DNA of 31,989 bases, taken from NCBI GenBank assembly GCA_934667465.1, contig CAKUMG010000002.1, forward strand, positions 1 through 31,989, read 5' to 3'. The translations under genes were made by a program, and so were the position numbers. This DNA comes from an uncultured Actinoplanes sp. (GTDB taxonomy: Bacteria > Actinomycetota > Actinomycetes > Mycobacteriales > Micromonosporaceae). The notes below the pieces were generated by a model that was given only the letters and a program-made list of their open reading frames with translations, did no database searches and was not told the origin of the DNA. This document shows, in pieces, positions 9,547 to 18,803 of this stretch (within the stretch, counting starts at the first letter, position 1; the number at the start of each line of letters is the position of its first letter).

Positions 9547-9873
9547 ATGGGCGTGGAGGACAGCACCCTACGGGTGCCGCTGGAGCTGGAGTACGCGGGC
9601 AAGGAGATGTCCGACACCGCGCAGCAGATCGAGATGCAGCTGCACGAGTTGAAGGGCAAGCTCATGCCCCTGCAGGACTACTGGCAGGGCCCGGCGAAGA
9701 CGTACTACGAAGAGCTGCAGGCGCAGTGGAACTTCGCCGCCGAAGGCCTGTTCGGCGACGAACACGGCCTGCTCGGTCAGATCGCCAGTGCCCTCAACGT
9801 GAACTGGAACAACTACGCCGACGCGGAGTGGGCGAACGTCCGCACCTGGCAGCCCGAGCTGCCCGGCCGTTGA
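9547..9873 (+). CDS. WXG100 family protein (ESAT-6-like), second of pair
   Basis: Encodes 108 aa, the same length as its upstream neighbour. The turn motif is YWQG in the middle of a predicted helical hairpin, and the C-terminal part contains NYADAE, which matches the YxxxE export motif of type VII substrates. The ribosome site GAGGAGGAA overlaps the stop codon of the first WXG100 gene, 8 nt before this ATG, so the two are translated as one operon. The likely product partner is the neighbouring WXG100 protein, forming a four-helix heterodimer. No cysteine. The gene ends directly at a strong hairpin terminator. Confidence 0.92.
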   Translation: MGVEDSTLRVPLELEYAGKEMSDTAQQIEMQLHELKGKLMPLQDYWQGPAKTYYEELQAQWNFAAEGLFGDEHGLLGQIASALNVNWNNYADAEWANVRTWQPELPGR

Positions 9874-9907
9874 CCGCCCGGCCGAGCGAGGGATCCCGGC
9901 CGGGCGG
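9874..9907. terminator. Hairpin between the convergent WXG100 operon and gene B
   Basis: A perfect 11-bp GC-rich stem (9874-9884 with 9897-9907, arm CCGCCCGGCCG) encloses a 12-nt loop. It starts at the base after the stop codon of WXG100 gene 2 and lies 19 nt beyond the end of gene B, so it can end transcription from both sides. There is no U-tract, which is common for actinobacterial terminators. Confidence 0.8.
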
Positions 9908-9926
9908 AGCCGGCGCCCCTGGCTCG

Positions 9927-11012
9927 TCAGTCCTGCGGACAGCGCAGGATCTGCCGGCCCATCGCCGCGAGGCCGGCGGCATGCTCCGGCAGCCGTCCGG
10001 CCAACGCGGCCAAGTCCTCCGCCCACCGCACGCGCACCCCGGTGGCTGGCAACGTCAGCTCTCGCACCCCCTCGACTCCCTCCGGCACCGTGATCCGGCC
10101 GCCGATCAGGTCGTCGGCGAGCCTCCGCACGGCCGATCCGGCCGCGCCGGCGCGTGCCAGCGTGATGCCGGCGGGATCGTCCGGCAGCAGCACGGGAGCG
10201 GCGGTCACCGGATCGAGCACGGCAAGAGCACCGGTGCCGGCATGCCGGACCACCACCGCCCCGGTGGCACCGGCCTCGATCCATCCGTACTCGCCCACCG
10301 GCACCGCATGCAGCAGCCGCACCAGCTCGGCATACCCGGCGACCCGGGTGCCCGACCCCGCGGTGGCCCGGGGAACGAACCCGGCGAGCAGCTCCGCGGC
10401 AACCGCCCGTACCAGGGCAGGCGGCATCCCGAGTTGCACCCCGGCACCGGTGAACACGATCCGGGTGGCAGGCTGAGGCAGTGCGGTGGCCAGTGCCAGC
10501 GCTTCGTGGGGCAGGTTTCCGTACGGGTCGACGGCCCGCCCCGCCGCGGGAAGAACCCGCACGCTGACCGCTTCCCCGGCGGGGGCGGGCGCACCCCGGG
10601 CGTCGAGATGGAGCACCCGGTGCCCGGCCCCGGTGACGGGCCCATGCACGTCGAGCTGGTCCGTCCATGCCTGGACCGGCAGGCCGAGCTGCGCCGCTCG
10701 CGCGTCCAGCCCGGCGAGTGTCAGCTGGTCGGCGAAGCCGCGGGGCAGCGCCACGATCATCCGGTCCAGCACCTCCTGCGGTTGCCGGTCGCGGAAGGCA
10801 GCGAGCCGGCGCCAGTCCAGCTCCGCGTTCCCCAGCGGAATCACCGGGGCGAGATCGGGCAGCACGGGGCCCGGGACTGCACCGGCGGTCACCGGATCGT
10901 GCGGGCTCACCTCGATCGCGCCGACGAGCAGACCGGCAGAACCGACAGCGGTGCGCCCGTCGGCGCACAGCTCGTGCGGCCGGCGCAGGAGCAGGGGAAG
11001 CGGGCCGCTCAT
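9927..11012 (-). CDS. Protein B: small Cys-headed, Cys-tailed protein
   Basis: Encodes 361 aa. Its ATG follows the stop of gene C by one base (TGA-C-ATG), so translation is almost certainly coupled. The N-terminal half is homologous to protein E and more distantly to the heads of A and C: Cys16, then AVGSAGLLVG, QPQEVLDRMIVALP, AAQLGLPVQ, HRVLHLDARG and RVLP. It shares with E the motif IVFTGAGVQLGMPP (E: LVLTSEGAQLGMPP). The chain ends ILRCPQD, close to VVRCPD of E. Cys16 and Cys358 are its only cysteines. There is no signal peptide, membrane helix or known catalytic motif. Function unknown. Inferred partner of giant protein C, as E would be of F. Confidence 0.88.
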   Translation of the reverse strand: MSGPLPLLLRRPHELCADGRTAVGSAGLLVGAIEVSPHDPVTAGAVPGPVLPDLAPVIPLGNAELDWRRLAAFRDRQPQEVLDRMIVALPRGFADQLTLAGLDARAAQLGLPVQAWTDQLDVHGPVTGAGHRVLHLDARGAPAPAGEAVSVRVLPAAGRAVDPYGNLPHEALALATALPQPATRIVFTGAGVQLGMPPALVRAVAAELLAGFVPRATAGSGTRVAGYAELVRLLHAVPVGEYGWIEAGATGAVVVRHAGTGALAVLDPVTAAPVLLPDDPAGITLARAGAAGSAVRRLADDLIGGRITVPEGVEGVRELTLPATGVRVRWAEDLAALAGRLPEHAAGLAAMGRQILRCPQD

Positions 11013-11013
11013 G

Positions 11014-14000
11014 TCAGCACGCCGTCACCTTCTCGACCAGGAGGCCGACCAGTACGGCGAGCTGCTCCTTGCTGTCGGCCCGCAGCCGTTCCCGGAGCTG
11101 GTTCGATCGCAGCACCCAGCGGTACCGCAACATCGGCGGTACCGGGCACCCGGCCACCGAACGCAACACCTCGCCCCACTGTGCCTCGGTGTGCGACGAG
11201 GGCAGGCGCAGAGTGGCGCCTATCGCCCCAAAGACGAGCGCGTTGACCAGCGCCGGATCCTGCCGACCCGCCTGGGCGGGATCGTCGCGCACCAGCCCGC
11301 GGACCAGGTTCACGGTCTGCGCGGCGGTCAGTTGCTCCTCGTACAGCTTGAAGAGCAGTTCGTCGTCTTGTTTGCTGCGCTGCTCGACGGTCCGGACGTG
11401 GGTCAGATAGCGCACCGCGAATTCACTCCGGGAGGGCTCGGACAGCTCCAGCACCACGTGGTAGGCGGCCAGCTCGCGGTTGTCCGGCTGGGCAGCGACC
11501 AGCCCGGCCAGCGCGGCGGACACCTGGGGCGTGTGCAATTCCTCCCGGTGCTCGCGCAGATAGGAGGCGGCGGCCGGCCAGTCCGGGGCTGCCAGCCAGC
11601 CGGTCAGCACGGCGGGAGCGACCGGCAGGGGGGAGCCCCGGCCCGCGGGTGCCTCGGCCAGCGCCCGGTCCAGCTCGGCATGCTCGGACTCCGAGGTGCT
11701 GAGCCGCCAGGCGACCCCTACCTCGTCTCTGGGGACGGCGGTGACGGTTACGAGGTTGTAGGCCCTCAGCAGCCGGGTGAGCCGTCCCGAGAGTCCCGTG
11801 CTGACGACGACGGGACGTGCACCGGCCGCGTGATAGTGGTGCAGCGCCGAGCCGAGCACGGTGAGGTCCGGGATGTCGCGGACCCGTGCGCCGGCTACGG
11901 TGGCCTTCGCCTCGCCGGTGTCCTGCTCCGGGCCGGGGGCGGCGTTCCAGCCGGTGTCCTTCTCCCAGCGGCCCAGGCCGTCACCGTCGACCAGGATCAG
12001 CGGAGAAGCGGTGTTGCGCGGCGTCGCGATCACCGCTTGGCGCAACCGCTCGTGCGGCCGGCCGATCACCAGCACGGCACCGGCGCGGACGGCCAGCGAG
12101 CCAGTCTTGAGCACGCCGTGCACCCGCGCGGTGACCACGGCCGGGTCCAGCACTCCCGGGGTGGGAGGCATTTCCGTAGTGGGGGGCTCTACCGCCGGAG
12201 CCGGAGCCAGCGCCGCCTCGACCGGAGCCGGTGCCAGGGCTGGGGCCGGAGCCGACAGCGGGGGCAGCGGCGGCGGGGAATCCCGCTCGGGGGCAACCGT
12301 CTCGAGTGTGACCCGGCGTACCGTCCGGGCCAGCGCGAGCCGTTCGTTCTGCCGGGTCACCAGCGGTGAGATCCCGAGGTGCCGGTGCCGGTAGTCATGG
12401 ATCAGCTGCTGCTGTTCCTGGGCCAGTACCCACCATGCTTCTCCCGCCCGGTCGCGTGCGGCCAGCAGCCCGGCCAGCTTCTCCCCGGCCGCCGCACGGG
12501 CATCGCCGACAACGGCCAAGCCTTCGTAGCGCAGCAGGTTCAGCGCCTCGGACGCATTCACAAACGCGGCGGCGGCCTTGTCGAGCCCGGCCTCGTGTGC
12601 GACAAGCCGATCGAACTCGGCCACCCGTGACGGTGGTGCCGCCGCGGCGGCATCGCGCGTCGGCAGGTTGAGGGCGATGCGGGCGTCGGCCAGGCTCATC
12701 CGGAGCCGGACCATGGCCCGGTCGCCGGGCTTCGAGGTGAGTACGATCTTCGTGCGGCTCAGGTATCCCGCGGGCCGGATCACGCGCCTTGCGGGATGCT
12801 GCGGGCTGACCAGGACCCGGCGCCGGCGCAGGCCGTTGCGCAACCGGCGGGGCAGGGCCAGTGTCACCTCGATCCGGCCCAGATAGTCGACAGCGACCGA
12901 CCGGCTCTCCGGTTTCACGTTGTCCAGCACAGCTGCCGCCGCAGTACTGGTCTCGTCGGCCACGAACATGTCACCCGAGCCCGCGCCGGTGCCGCCCGTC
13001 TCCAGCGGCTGGTACGGGTCCCCGGGGAAGCCCCGTCCCACCAGCGGCACCTGAAGCTGGCGGGTCGTCTGGTCCAGCCGGTCGGTGCCGATGTGGTGAT
13101 CGCCCTGATGCTGGCCGATGTGTTCGCGATAAACGCCGGTACTGACGTCGCCCAGCGAGGCGCTCTCGGGCATCATCCGGACGGTGATCCGGGCCCTGCC
13201 GCCGAGCACCTGTGCACTGGTCACCGCCGGCAGGGTGTACGCCCTCGGGCCCAGCATTGCGGGCACTCCCGGCAGCAGCATGTCGGGAGTCAGCTGTTGC
13301 CGCAGCTCATATGCGCCCGCATACCCCGCTTTCGCAAGCCGGCTGGCCTCGCCGGCGAGTGCGGTGGCGACGGCGGCCTGCAGCGCACCGAGCCCGGTCA
13401 GGTTCTCGGCGGTGTAGCGGGGCGGCAAGGGCAGCCCGTTGCTCGTTAACCAGCCGGGTGGCAGCGTCGCCGGTCTGCTCACCACATAGCTCGCCGGGGT
13501 ACGCACGGCGCTGTCACGGGGCCGGGGCGGTCTCAGCTCCCCCGCCCATCGGTTCTGCACCACGATGTCCTCGGCACTCCACAGCGGGGCGCCGATTCGC
13601 ACCCCGCGGTCGAACACAGTTAGCGAGAACCGGACGCGGGTCTCGACAAGGCCCTTGATGCCGCGCCCGGAGCTCATGTCGGCGACGGTGTCCTTCCCGC
13701 CGCTCTCCTGCGCGTTGTCGATCCTGGAGCGGTATGCGATCGAGTCGCCCGCGCCGGCGGCGATGTTCTCCCGATGGGAGTTGGAGACGCCGGTGGCGGC
13801 GACGCCGGCCGCGAGGGTGTCGCCGTGCGACTGCTGTTCCTTGCGGGCCCGCATGTCCACGTGGACGTTCCTGATATCGAGATCCTGATGATCCGCCAAG
13901 AAGCCGAGCAAGGTCGGCGGAGCCGCCGGCTCAGCATACAGGCGCAGCTCCCGGGATCCCTGCGTGAACCGGCCGGCTTCCATGTAAAGCACGCCGATGC

Positions 14001-17000
14001 CACCGTCTGCCTGCGACGCCAAGAACCGCGCGATGCCATCCGGGCCGCTCGCATAGTTCAGGCGGCGGCGATTCAGCATGGCGTCGTCGAGGCCGGGAGC
14101 GGTCAGCGCGGCGTGCATCGCACGGATGAGCGGCCGGCCGGCCTCGGCCGCCTCGTCGCTCCCCCAGATTGTGCTGTCTGCCGGCACGTCCGCCGCGATC
14201 TTCAGCCCGTCGATCAGCCGCCGAGTGAGATCGGGAGTGCGGACGGGGCGTTGCAGGCCCATGCCGATGTTCAGCCCGGGTGCCAACCGGATCCGAGGCG
14301 TATCGGCGGGCCGCCACGGCTCGTCGATGGTTCCGGTGTCACCCGGCAACCTCCGGAGCAGCCCGAGCCGGTCGGCCTCGTCGGCCGGCAGCCGCAGATA
14401 GATTGCATTGCGCACGATGCCGTCGCGGCGGGCTGACTTGGTGTGCCGCCAGCGACGCGGGTGCAGCGCGTGTGGCAAGGCGGCGTACTTGTCCGGCTCC
14501 GTGGTGACCTCGATCGCGGCGGTCACCACCAGGTCGAACTTCACCACGACGGAGCGTACTGTGCCCTTGCGGTTGGTGGTGATCCGTTCGATTGCAGCGC
14601 CCACGGTCTCGCTGTCTTCGGTGGACCGGGACCACAGCAGCCGTTCGTATTCGCCGCTGATCTGCGCCCCGCCACCGTTGAAGGTGGAATCGGCGGCCGT
14701 ACGCCGGACGTTGGTGCCCATCGCGACACGGGCGGCGACCTGTCCCTCGCGCATCGCGGAACCGCTGGCTGCAAGCATGCCGGAAATCCCCGACTCGGCG
14801 CCGATCGTGCCGTAGACCTGCAGCACATCCGGGTTGGTGAGCCCGGCCAGCACGGCCAGGTCGGTGGTGGCGCCCTCGTCGCCCGGTGTGATCTTGTCCC
14901 GGTCCCAGCGATCGCCCAGCATGCGCGGCAGCCCGGTGATCTGCTCCTCCGGGGAGAGACGGTCCTGCAGCGTGCTCCACAGCGGCATGCCGGGCAGCAG
15001 GGCGTCGGCACCCCGGAGCCCATGCAGCTTCGTACGTGAATCCCGGTCCGGGTAATGCTGGGTGTCGCGCAGCGCGGCGGTCGCCAGGTCCCGGATCGGG
15101 CCGGCGGCGGGCAGCCCCAAGACCGATAACCAGGAGGCGAGGGTCACCGTGCCGGCGCCGTCGACCCAGTCACGCAGGTTGTCCCGCTCCACGGATGTGT
15201 TGCGCCGCACCCCCAACGGATCCGGACGCGGTTCGAACGTCACGGGGTAGTCACTGCTGAAGGGCATCCGCGAAGACTGGTCAACCAGGACGAGGACCGG
15301 CCCGGTGTCCTCCAGCCGGTATCGAGGAATGTCCTGGCCGGCCGGTCCGGGGACATGCTTCGGCACGATCGCTGGGGTGGTGAAGTCCTGCCGCGGCTCC
15401 AGCTTGCGGACCACCCGGCGGCCGAGCCCCAGCCGGGAGCGGCGGTCGCGGCCCAGGAAACGGCGGCGGTAGGCGTACACGTCGACTCGAAGGGTGAGCC
15501 GGCCGGCGAAGACCTCCGAGTGGGGGGTGCCCCCGCTGATCCAGAGGTCCTCCCCTCCGAACCGGGCACCGCTGCGCTGGCGTTCACGCATGCGCACCTC
15601 CACGCCGGCGGACGGGGACAGCGCGGCCGAGACCCGATGCAGGAACCGGACGACGGCACCGCCCTCGAGGGCGACACCCATGCGAACCTGCCGCCCGACG
15701 ACCACCCTGTGCTGGGTGCCGCTGACAGTGGTGGCCCGTACCGCCACGTCGCGCTCGGTGCCCTGATGGGTCAGCCCGCCGGTGTAGTGCCCGGAGACGT
15801 CGACGACCAAGTGCCTGTCCCGGAACCACCGCCTCCGGGACAGCACGGCGGTGTGGCCCCTGGCGAGCACGGCCTTCTGGTTCTGCGTCAGCCCCGCCGC
15901 ACTCACTACCCGGTCCAGCTCCGCCTGGTTGCGTTCCCGCCGCCGGGCCGCGCCGCTGGAGAACGTCAGGGCGGTCCGGCCGGTGCTGTCGTACCGGGGC
16001 AGGAACCCGCCGGGAAAACGGCGGACGAGGGCGTCCACGTCGGCGCGCAGCCCAGCGAATCCGTCCAGGCCCCGGGTGATCGACGGGCCTCCCGTGTACG
16101 CCCACGGCGGCACGTGCCATGCGACTCCCGGTTCCCGTACGAGCGTGCCCGCACCGGTGAGCAGCGCCGGCAACCGGTTGAGCGGAAGCCGGCCGACCGT
16201 CGTGACCTCGACGGTGAAGGCGCCGGGGGCACCACCGGCGGTGTACGGCAGACGGGTGAAGGGCCGCTCGCGCAATGCCGGGGTGAATTTCAGCGTCTCG
16301 GTGATCGTCACCAGGACGTTGGCCACGTCCTTGAGCTCGGCGCCGGCACGGGTCTGTCCGGTTGCCGCCTCCGATGCACTCAACAATCGGCTGAACCCGA
16401 AGAAGACCTTGGCCTGAACATAGGCACCGGGCATGCTGTAGCGCACCGGTACCAGGGAAACCGCCGGGCCCACCTGACTCTCATGGGTTGTCGTCGTGCT
16501 CGTGTTCTGGCCGGGCTGCAGGCGGAAGGTGGACTTGGCGATGTCCGCCAACGCGGTGACGGCCGGCGCGCTGCCCTCCACCCGCAGGGCGAGCGAATGC
16601 GCGTCGTGCGGGCTGGTGATCGAGGGCGGGTGCACGGGCCCATCCAGCGCGGGAAGCACCATGCCGAGGATCGACGCCTCACCGAGCTGGTCGCGGGCGG
16701 CCTTCGCACCGACGGTACCCGGGCCGACAGCCTTGCTCGGAGCGAGCAGGCTCAGGATCGTCTCGACGGTGTCGTTCCACGAAGCGGAGGCCTCGGCATC
16801 GTTCAGCCGAGCGCTCACGATGGCCGTCGGGCTGAGATAGTCCTTGAGGTGCGAGATGCCGGTGACTGGCACCGCGATCTCGGTCTGCGGCCGCGTGGTC
16901 GCCAGGGCGATGTCGTCGTCGATGCGGAAGTAGCCGGTCGCCCGCACCGGGTCACCGGGTGTGGAGTCGGCAGCCGGTAGCGCGACGCGGGCTTCGCTCA

Positions 17001-18630
17001 CCGACACGGTGAAGTCGATGGCGGAGCGCAGCTGCCATGAGGCCTTGCCACTGCGGACGTTGCGGGAATCGATCGTCTCGGCGACGCGGCCGATCGATTC
17101 CGCGGGACGCGACATCAGCACCTCGCCGCGTACTGCGAAGCCGGGGCCGAGCCGCTTGGGCCAGCCGAACCCGAAGCCCAGCGACCCGCCGGCGGCGACG
17201 GTATTCTTCCGTCGGGCGCCTTGTTGGTGTTCGGTACGGGTGTCGTGCTTGGCCTTGTCGCCGCTTCCGTCGACCGGCCGACCGCTGCCCGGTCGCCGGA
17301 CTGCGGCGACAGTCACCCGGAACCAGCCACCCGTACGGCTGTGGCGCACGTCGAAGCTCCTGCCGCCACGGGTGAAAGTGCCCAGCTCGTTGTCGAACAT
17401 GGCCTTGATGTCGGAGAGGTCAAGGGTGTGAGGCAGTAGCGGGCTGCTGCCTCTGCGCTCGTGCACCGCCTTGGCGATGCTGGCTGACAGTCGGCGCCAC
17501 ACGTCGGCGCTGGTATCGACCCGTTCCAGGGCGAGCAAATCCGGCCGGGTGGCGTAGAACCCTGGCAGCTCAGGGGTCTCGGGCTCGGGGGACGCTGGGG
17601 GTACGTCGGTGATTTGCCGTGCCCGGGACGGCTGCGGCGGCGGCAGCATCTCGGCGATCTGCCGCATTCGCGGCGGCTCCGGCTCCATCGGCCACTCCGT
17701 CGCTGCCGGGACGGCCGGGCCGTCCTGTCGGCGGGGCACCGCGACGATATGCGTGCCGGCCGCGTTCAAAATCTCGCTGAGGATGTCGCCGGCGATCTCT
17801 TCGGGCCGGGTCAGCGGTGAGCCGTCACCCGGCGCGACCCGGCGCAGCCGGTCACCGTCGGGAAAGATCCAGGTTGGCTGCGGGGATGCTTGGAGGAACA
17901 CCGGGGCCAAGACCAGCACGGCCTTGATGTCCCCGGTCAGCAGCCCGGCCCGCACATCGGTGCCGGCCGCTGGGATCGCTTCGGCACCCAGCAGGTCCTG
18001 GAGCCGGGCCATGGTCATCGGCAGGGCCGAACGGGTCAGCGTGGCCGGGTCGAGCCCGGCGGGCGGCCCGAATCGGGCCAGGTACACGGCGGCGGCCCAT
18101 GTCGCGGGTGGCAGAACGGCGGGTATCCGCTGCTGGAGACCGGCGAGCCGCTGCCAGGATGGGGGTTCCGGACCGGCCGCCACCTGCAGAGCCTCGACGA
18201 AGGCTTCCCGGGCAGCGACCTGGCGGCGGGGCAGCACGCGGATCGCGGTGGCCGTCTCCCAGTCGGTCACGAGTCCCGAGGCGTCCACAGGCAGGCGACC
18301 GGGCGTACGGTCGCTGTCCTGATGCGGCGGCACCTGGACTTGCACCCCGAGGAAGTCAGCGAGCGACTGCGCGTCACCCGGCGTACCCGGCACAACCACC
18401 AGGCTGTCAAGGTACGGCTGCCCCTGAAAGAACCGCTGAGTGATCGGTGAGAACGGTCTCTCCTCGACCAGGTGCACCAGTCTGCCGTCCGCGGGCGCCG
18501 GTGTGCCCAGCGCGGTGACCAGCGTGACCGGGGGCGGCGCCTGGGTCATCGCGGGTCCGACGAGCAGCACCGCACCGGCCGGCGTGGGCATCACCTTGAT
18601 GTCCGGGCACCCGTCGTGTGCGGACGTCAT
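11014..18630 (-). CDS. Protein C: giant beta-rich Cys-headed, Cys-tailed protein
   Basis: Encodes 2,538 aa. Residues 1-190 are the Cys-headed domain shared with A (Cys8; QPYLDSLVVVP; SLADFLGVQV; DWETATAIRVLP). Residues about 300-360 form a proline-rich hinge. Residues about 400-1990 are beta-rich, with about six repeats of a Gly/Ser/Ala-rich stretch followed by a long strand such as RVRFSLTV. Helices (2000-2115) lead to a Pro/Ala linker (2117-2160), an alpha/beta domain (LILVDGDG; RPVVVSTG) and a helical tail from WLAAPDW to the C terminus, both related to parts of A and F. Only three cysteines exist: 8, 2495 and 2538, the last being the final residue. The start is supported by GAGGGG about 10 nt upstream. 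No signal peptide. Possible structural, pore or toxin-carrier role is speculation. Confidence 0.92.
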   Translation of the reverse strand: MTSAHDGCPDIKVMPTPAGAVLLVGPAMTQAPPPVTLVTALGTPAPADGRLVHLVEERPFSPITQRFFQGQPYLDSLVVVPGTPGDAQSLADFLGVQVQVPPHQDSDRTPGRLPVDASGLVTDWETATAIRVLPRRQVAAREAFVEALQVAAGPEPPSWQRLAGLQQRIPAVLPPATWAAAVYLARFGPPAGLDPATLTRSALPMTMARLQDLLGAEAIPAAGTDVRAGLLTGDIKAVLVLAPVFLQASPQPTWIFPDGDRLRRVAPGDGSPLTRPEEIAGDILSEILNAAGTHIVAVPRRQDGPAVPAATEWPMEPEPPRMRQIAEMLPPPQPSRARQITDVPPASPEPETPELPGFYATRPDLLALERVDTSADVWRRLSASIAKAVHERRGSSPLLPHTLDLSDIKAMFDNELGTFTRGGRSFDVRHSRTGGWFRVTVAAVRRPGSGRPVDGSGDKAKHDTRTEHQQGARRKNTVAAGGSLGFGFGWPKRLGPGFAVRGEVLMSRPAESIGRVAETIDSRNVRSGKASWQLRSAIDFTVSVSEARVALPAADSTPGDPVRATGYFRIDDDIALATTRPQTEIAVPVTGISHLKDYLSPTAIVSARLNDAEASASWNDTVETILSLLAPSKAVGPGTVGAKAARDQLGEASILGMVLPALDGPVHPPSITSPHDAHSLALRVEGSAPAVTALADIAKSTFRLQPGQNTSTTTTHESQVGPAVSLVPVRYSMPGAYVQAKVFFGFSRLLSASEAATGQTRAGAELKDVANVLVTITETLKFTPALRERPFTRLPYTAGGAPGAFTVEVTTVGRLPLNRLPALLTGAGTLVREPGVAWHVPPWAYTGGPSITRGLDGFAGLRADVDALVRRFPGGFLPRYDSTGRTALTFSSGAARRRERNQAELDRVVSAAGLTQNQKAVLARGHTAVLSRRRWFRDRHLVVDVSGHYTGGLTHQGTERDVAVRATTVSGTQHRVVVGRQVRMGVALEGGAVVRFLHRVSAALSPSAGVEVRMRERQRSGARFGGEDLWISGGTPHSEVFAGRLTLRVDVYAYRRRFLGRDRRSRLGLGRRVVRKLEPRQDFTTPAIVPKHVPGPAGQDIPRYRLEDTGPVLVLVDQSSRMPFSSDYPVTFEPRPDPLGVRRNTSVERDNLRDWVDGAGTVTLASWLSVLGLPAAGPIRDLATAALRDTQHYPDRDSRTKLHGLRGADALLPGMPLWSTLQDRLSPEEQITGLPRMLGDRWDRDKITPGDEGATTDLAVLAGLTNPDVLQVYGTIGAESGISGMLAASGSAMREGQVAARVAMGTNVRRTAADSTFNGGGAQISGEYERLLWSRSTEDSETVGAAIERITTNRKGTVRSVVVKFDLVVTAAIEVTTEPDKYAALPHALHPRRWRHTKSARRDGIVRNAIYLRLPADEADRLGLLRRLPGDTGTIDEPWRPADTPRIRLAPGLNIGMGLQRPVRTPDLTRRLIDGLKIAADVPADSTIWGSDEAAEAGRPLIRAMHAALTAPGLDDAMLNRRRLNYASGPDGIARFLASQADGGIGVLYMEAGRFTQGSRELRLYAEPAAPPTLLGFLADHQDLDIRNVHVDMRARKEQQSHGDTLAAGVAATGVSNSHRENIAAGAGDSIAYRSRIDNAQESGGKDTVADMSSGRGIKGLVETRVRFSLTVFDRGVRIGAPLWSAEDIVVQNRWAGELRPPRPRDSAVRTPASYVVSRPATLPPGWLTSNGLPLPPRYTAENLTGLGALQAAVATALAGEASRLAKAGYAGAYELRQQLTPDMLLPGVPAMLGPRAYTLPAVTSAQVLGGRARITVRMMPESASLGDVSTGVYREHIGQHQGDHHIGTDRLDQTTRQLQVPLVGRGFPGDPYQPLETGGTGAGSGDMFVADETSTAAAAVLDNVKPESRSVAVDYLGRIEVTLALPRRLRNGLRRRRVLVSPQHPARRVIRPAGYLSRTKIVLTSKPGDRAMVRLRMSLADARIALNLPTRDAAAAAPPSRVAEFDRLVAHEAGLDKAAAAFVNASEALNLLRYEGLAVVGDARAAAGEKLAGLLAARDRAGEAWWVLAQEQQQLIHDYRHRHLGISPLVTRQNERLALARTVRRVTLETVAPERDSPPPLPPLSAPAPALAPAPVEAALAPAPAVEPPTTEMPPTPGVLDPAVVTARVHGVLKTGSLAVRAGAVLVIGRPHERLRQAVIATPRNTASPLILVDGDGLGRWEKDTGWNAAPGPEQDTGEAKATVAGARVRDIPDLTVLGSALHHYHAAGARPVVVSTGLSGRLTRLLRAYNLVTVTAVPRDEVGVAWRLSTSESEHAELDRALAEAPAGRGSPLPVAPAVLTGWLAAPDWPAAASYLREHREELHTPQVSAALAGLVAAQPDNRELAAYHVVLELSEPSRSEFAVRYLTHVRTVEQRSKQDDELLFKLYEEQLTAAQTVNLVRGLVRDDPAQAGRQDPALVNALVFGAIGATLRLPSSHTEAQWGEVLRSVAGCPVPPMLRYRWVLRSNQLRERLRADSKEQLAVLVGLLVEKVTAC
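12856..17208 (-). repeat. About six beta-hairpin repeats in the body of protein C
   Basis: Approximate copies correspond to residues 475-545, 708-790, 970-1055, 1306-1376, 1604-1675 and 1830-1925. Each has a region rich in small and polar residues (for example TLAAGVAATGVSNSHREN), then an arginine-containing segment, then a long hydrophobic-alternating strand (AIDFTVSV, VLVTITETL, RLTLRVDVY, VVVKFDLVV, RVRFSLTV, RIEVTLAL). Spacing is 225-335 residues. Sequence identity between copies is low, so the number of copies is tentative. Confidence 0.5.
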
Positions 18631-18803
18631 CGCGGCCAGCCCCTCTCGCCGTTCCCTCCGGTACGACGGGGGCGTGAGCCGCGGTGTTCAGTGTCAACGA
18701 AAGTAGGAGGTTCCACGACGGTGGTTCAGTCATCCGACAGATGTGCGGGGACCACGCAGTACTCATCCTTTCCGATGACCTGTTTCATGATCGAAAGGAC
18801 GCC
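18631..18803. promoter_or_regulatory. Divergent promoter region of gene C and the SGNH hydrolase
   Basis: This gap of 173 nt must hold promoters for both divergent genes. On the minus strand TTGACA occurs about 58 nt upstream of the C start, with no convincing -10 partner. On the plus strand an imperfect inverted repeat lies just before the hydrolase: CCTTTC-C-GAT at 18767-18776 can pair with ATC-GAAAGG at 18790-18798 (9 bp, one bulged base, 13-nt loop). The 3' arm contains the hydrolase Shine-Dalgarno site, so the hairpin could limit its translation. Confidence 0.45.

Noticed and set aside
18684..18803. Longer start of the SGNH hydrolase at 18684
   Set aside because: It would place a charged, non-hydrophobic 40-residue extension before a complete signal peptide. 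The ATG at 18804 has its own ribosome site.
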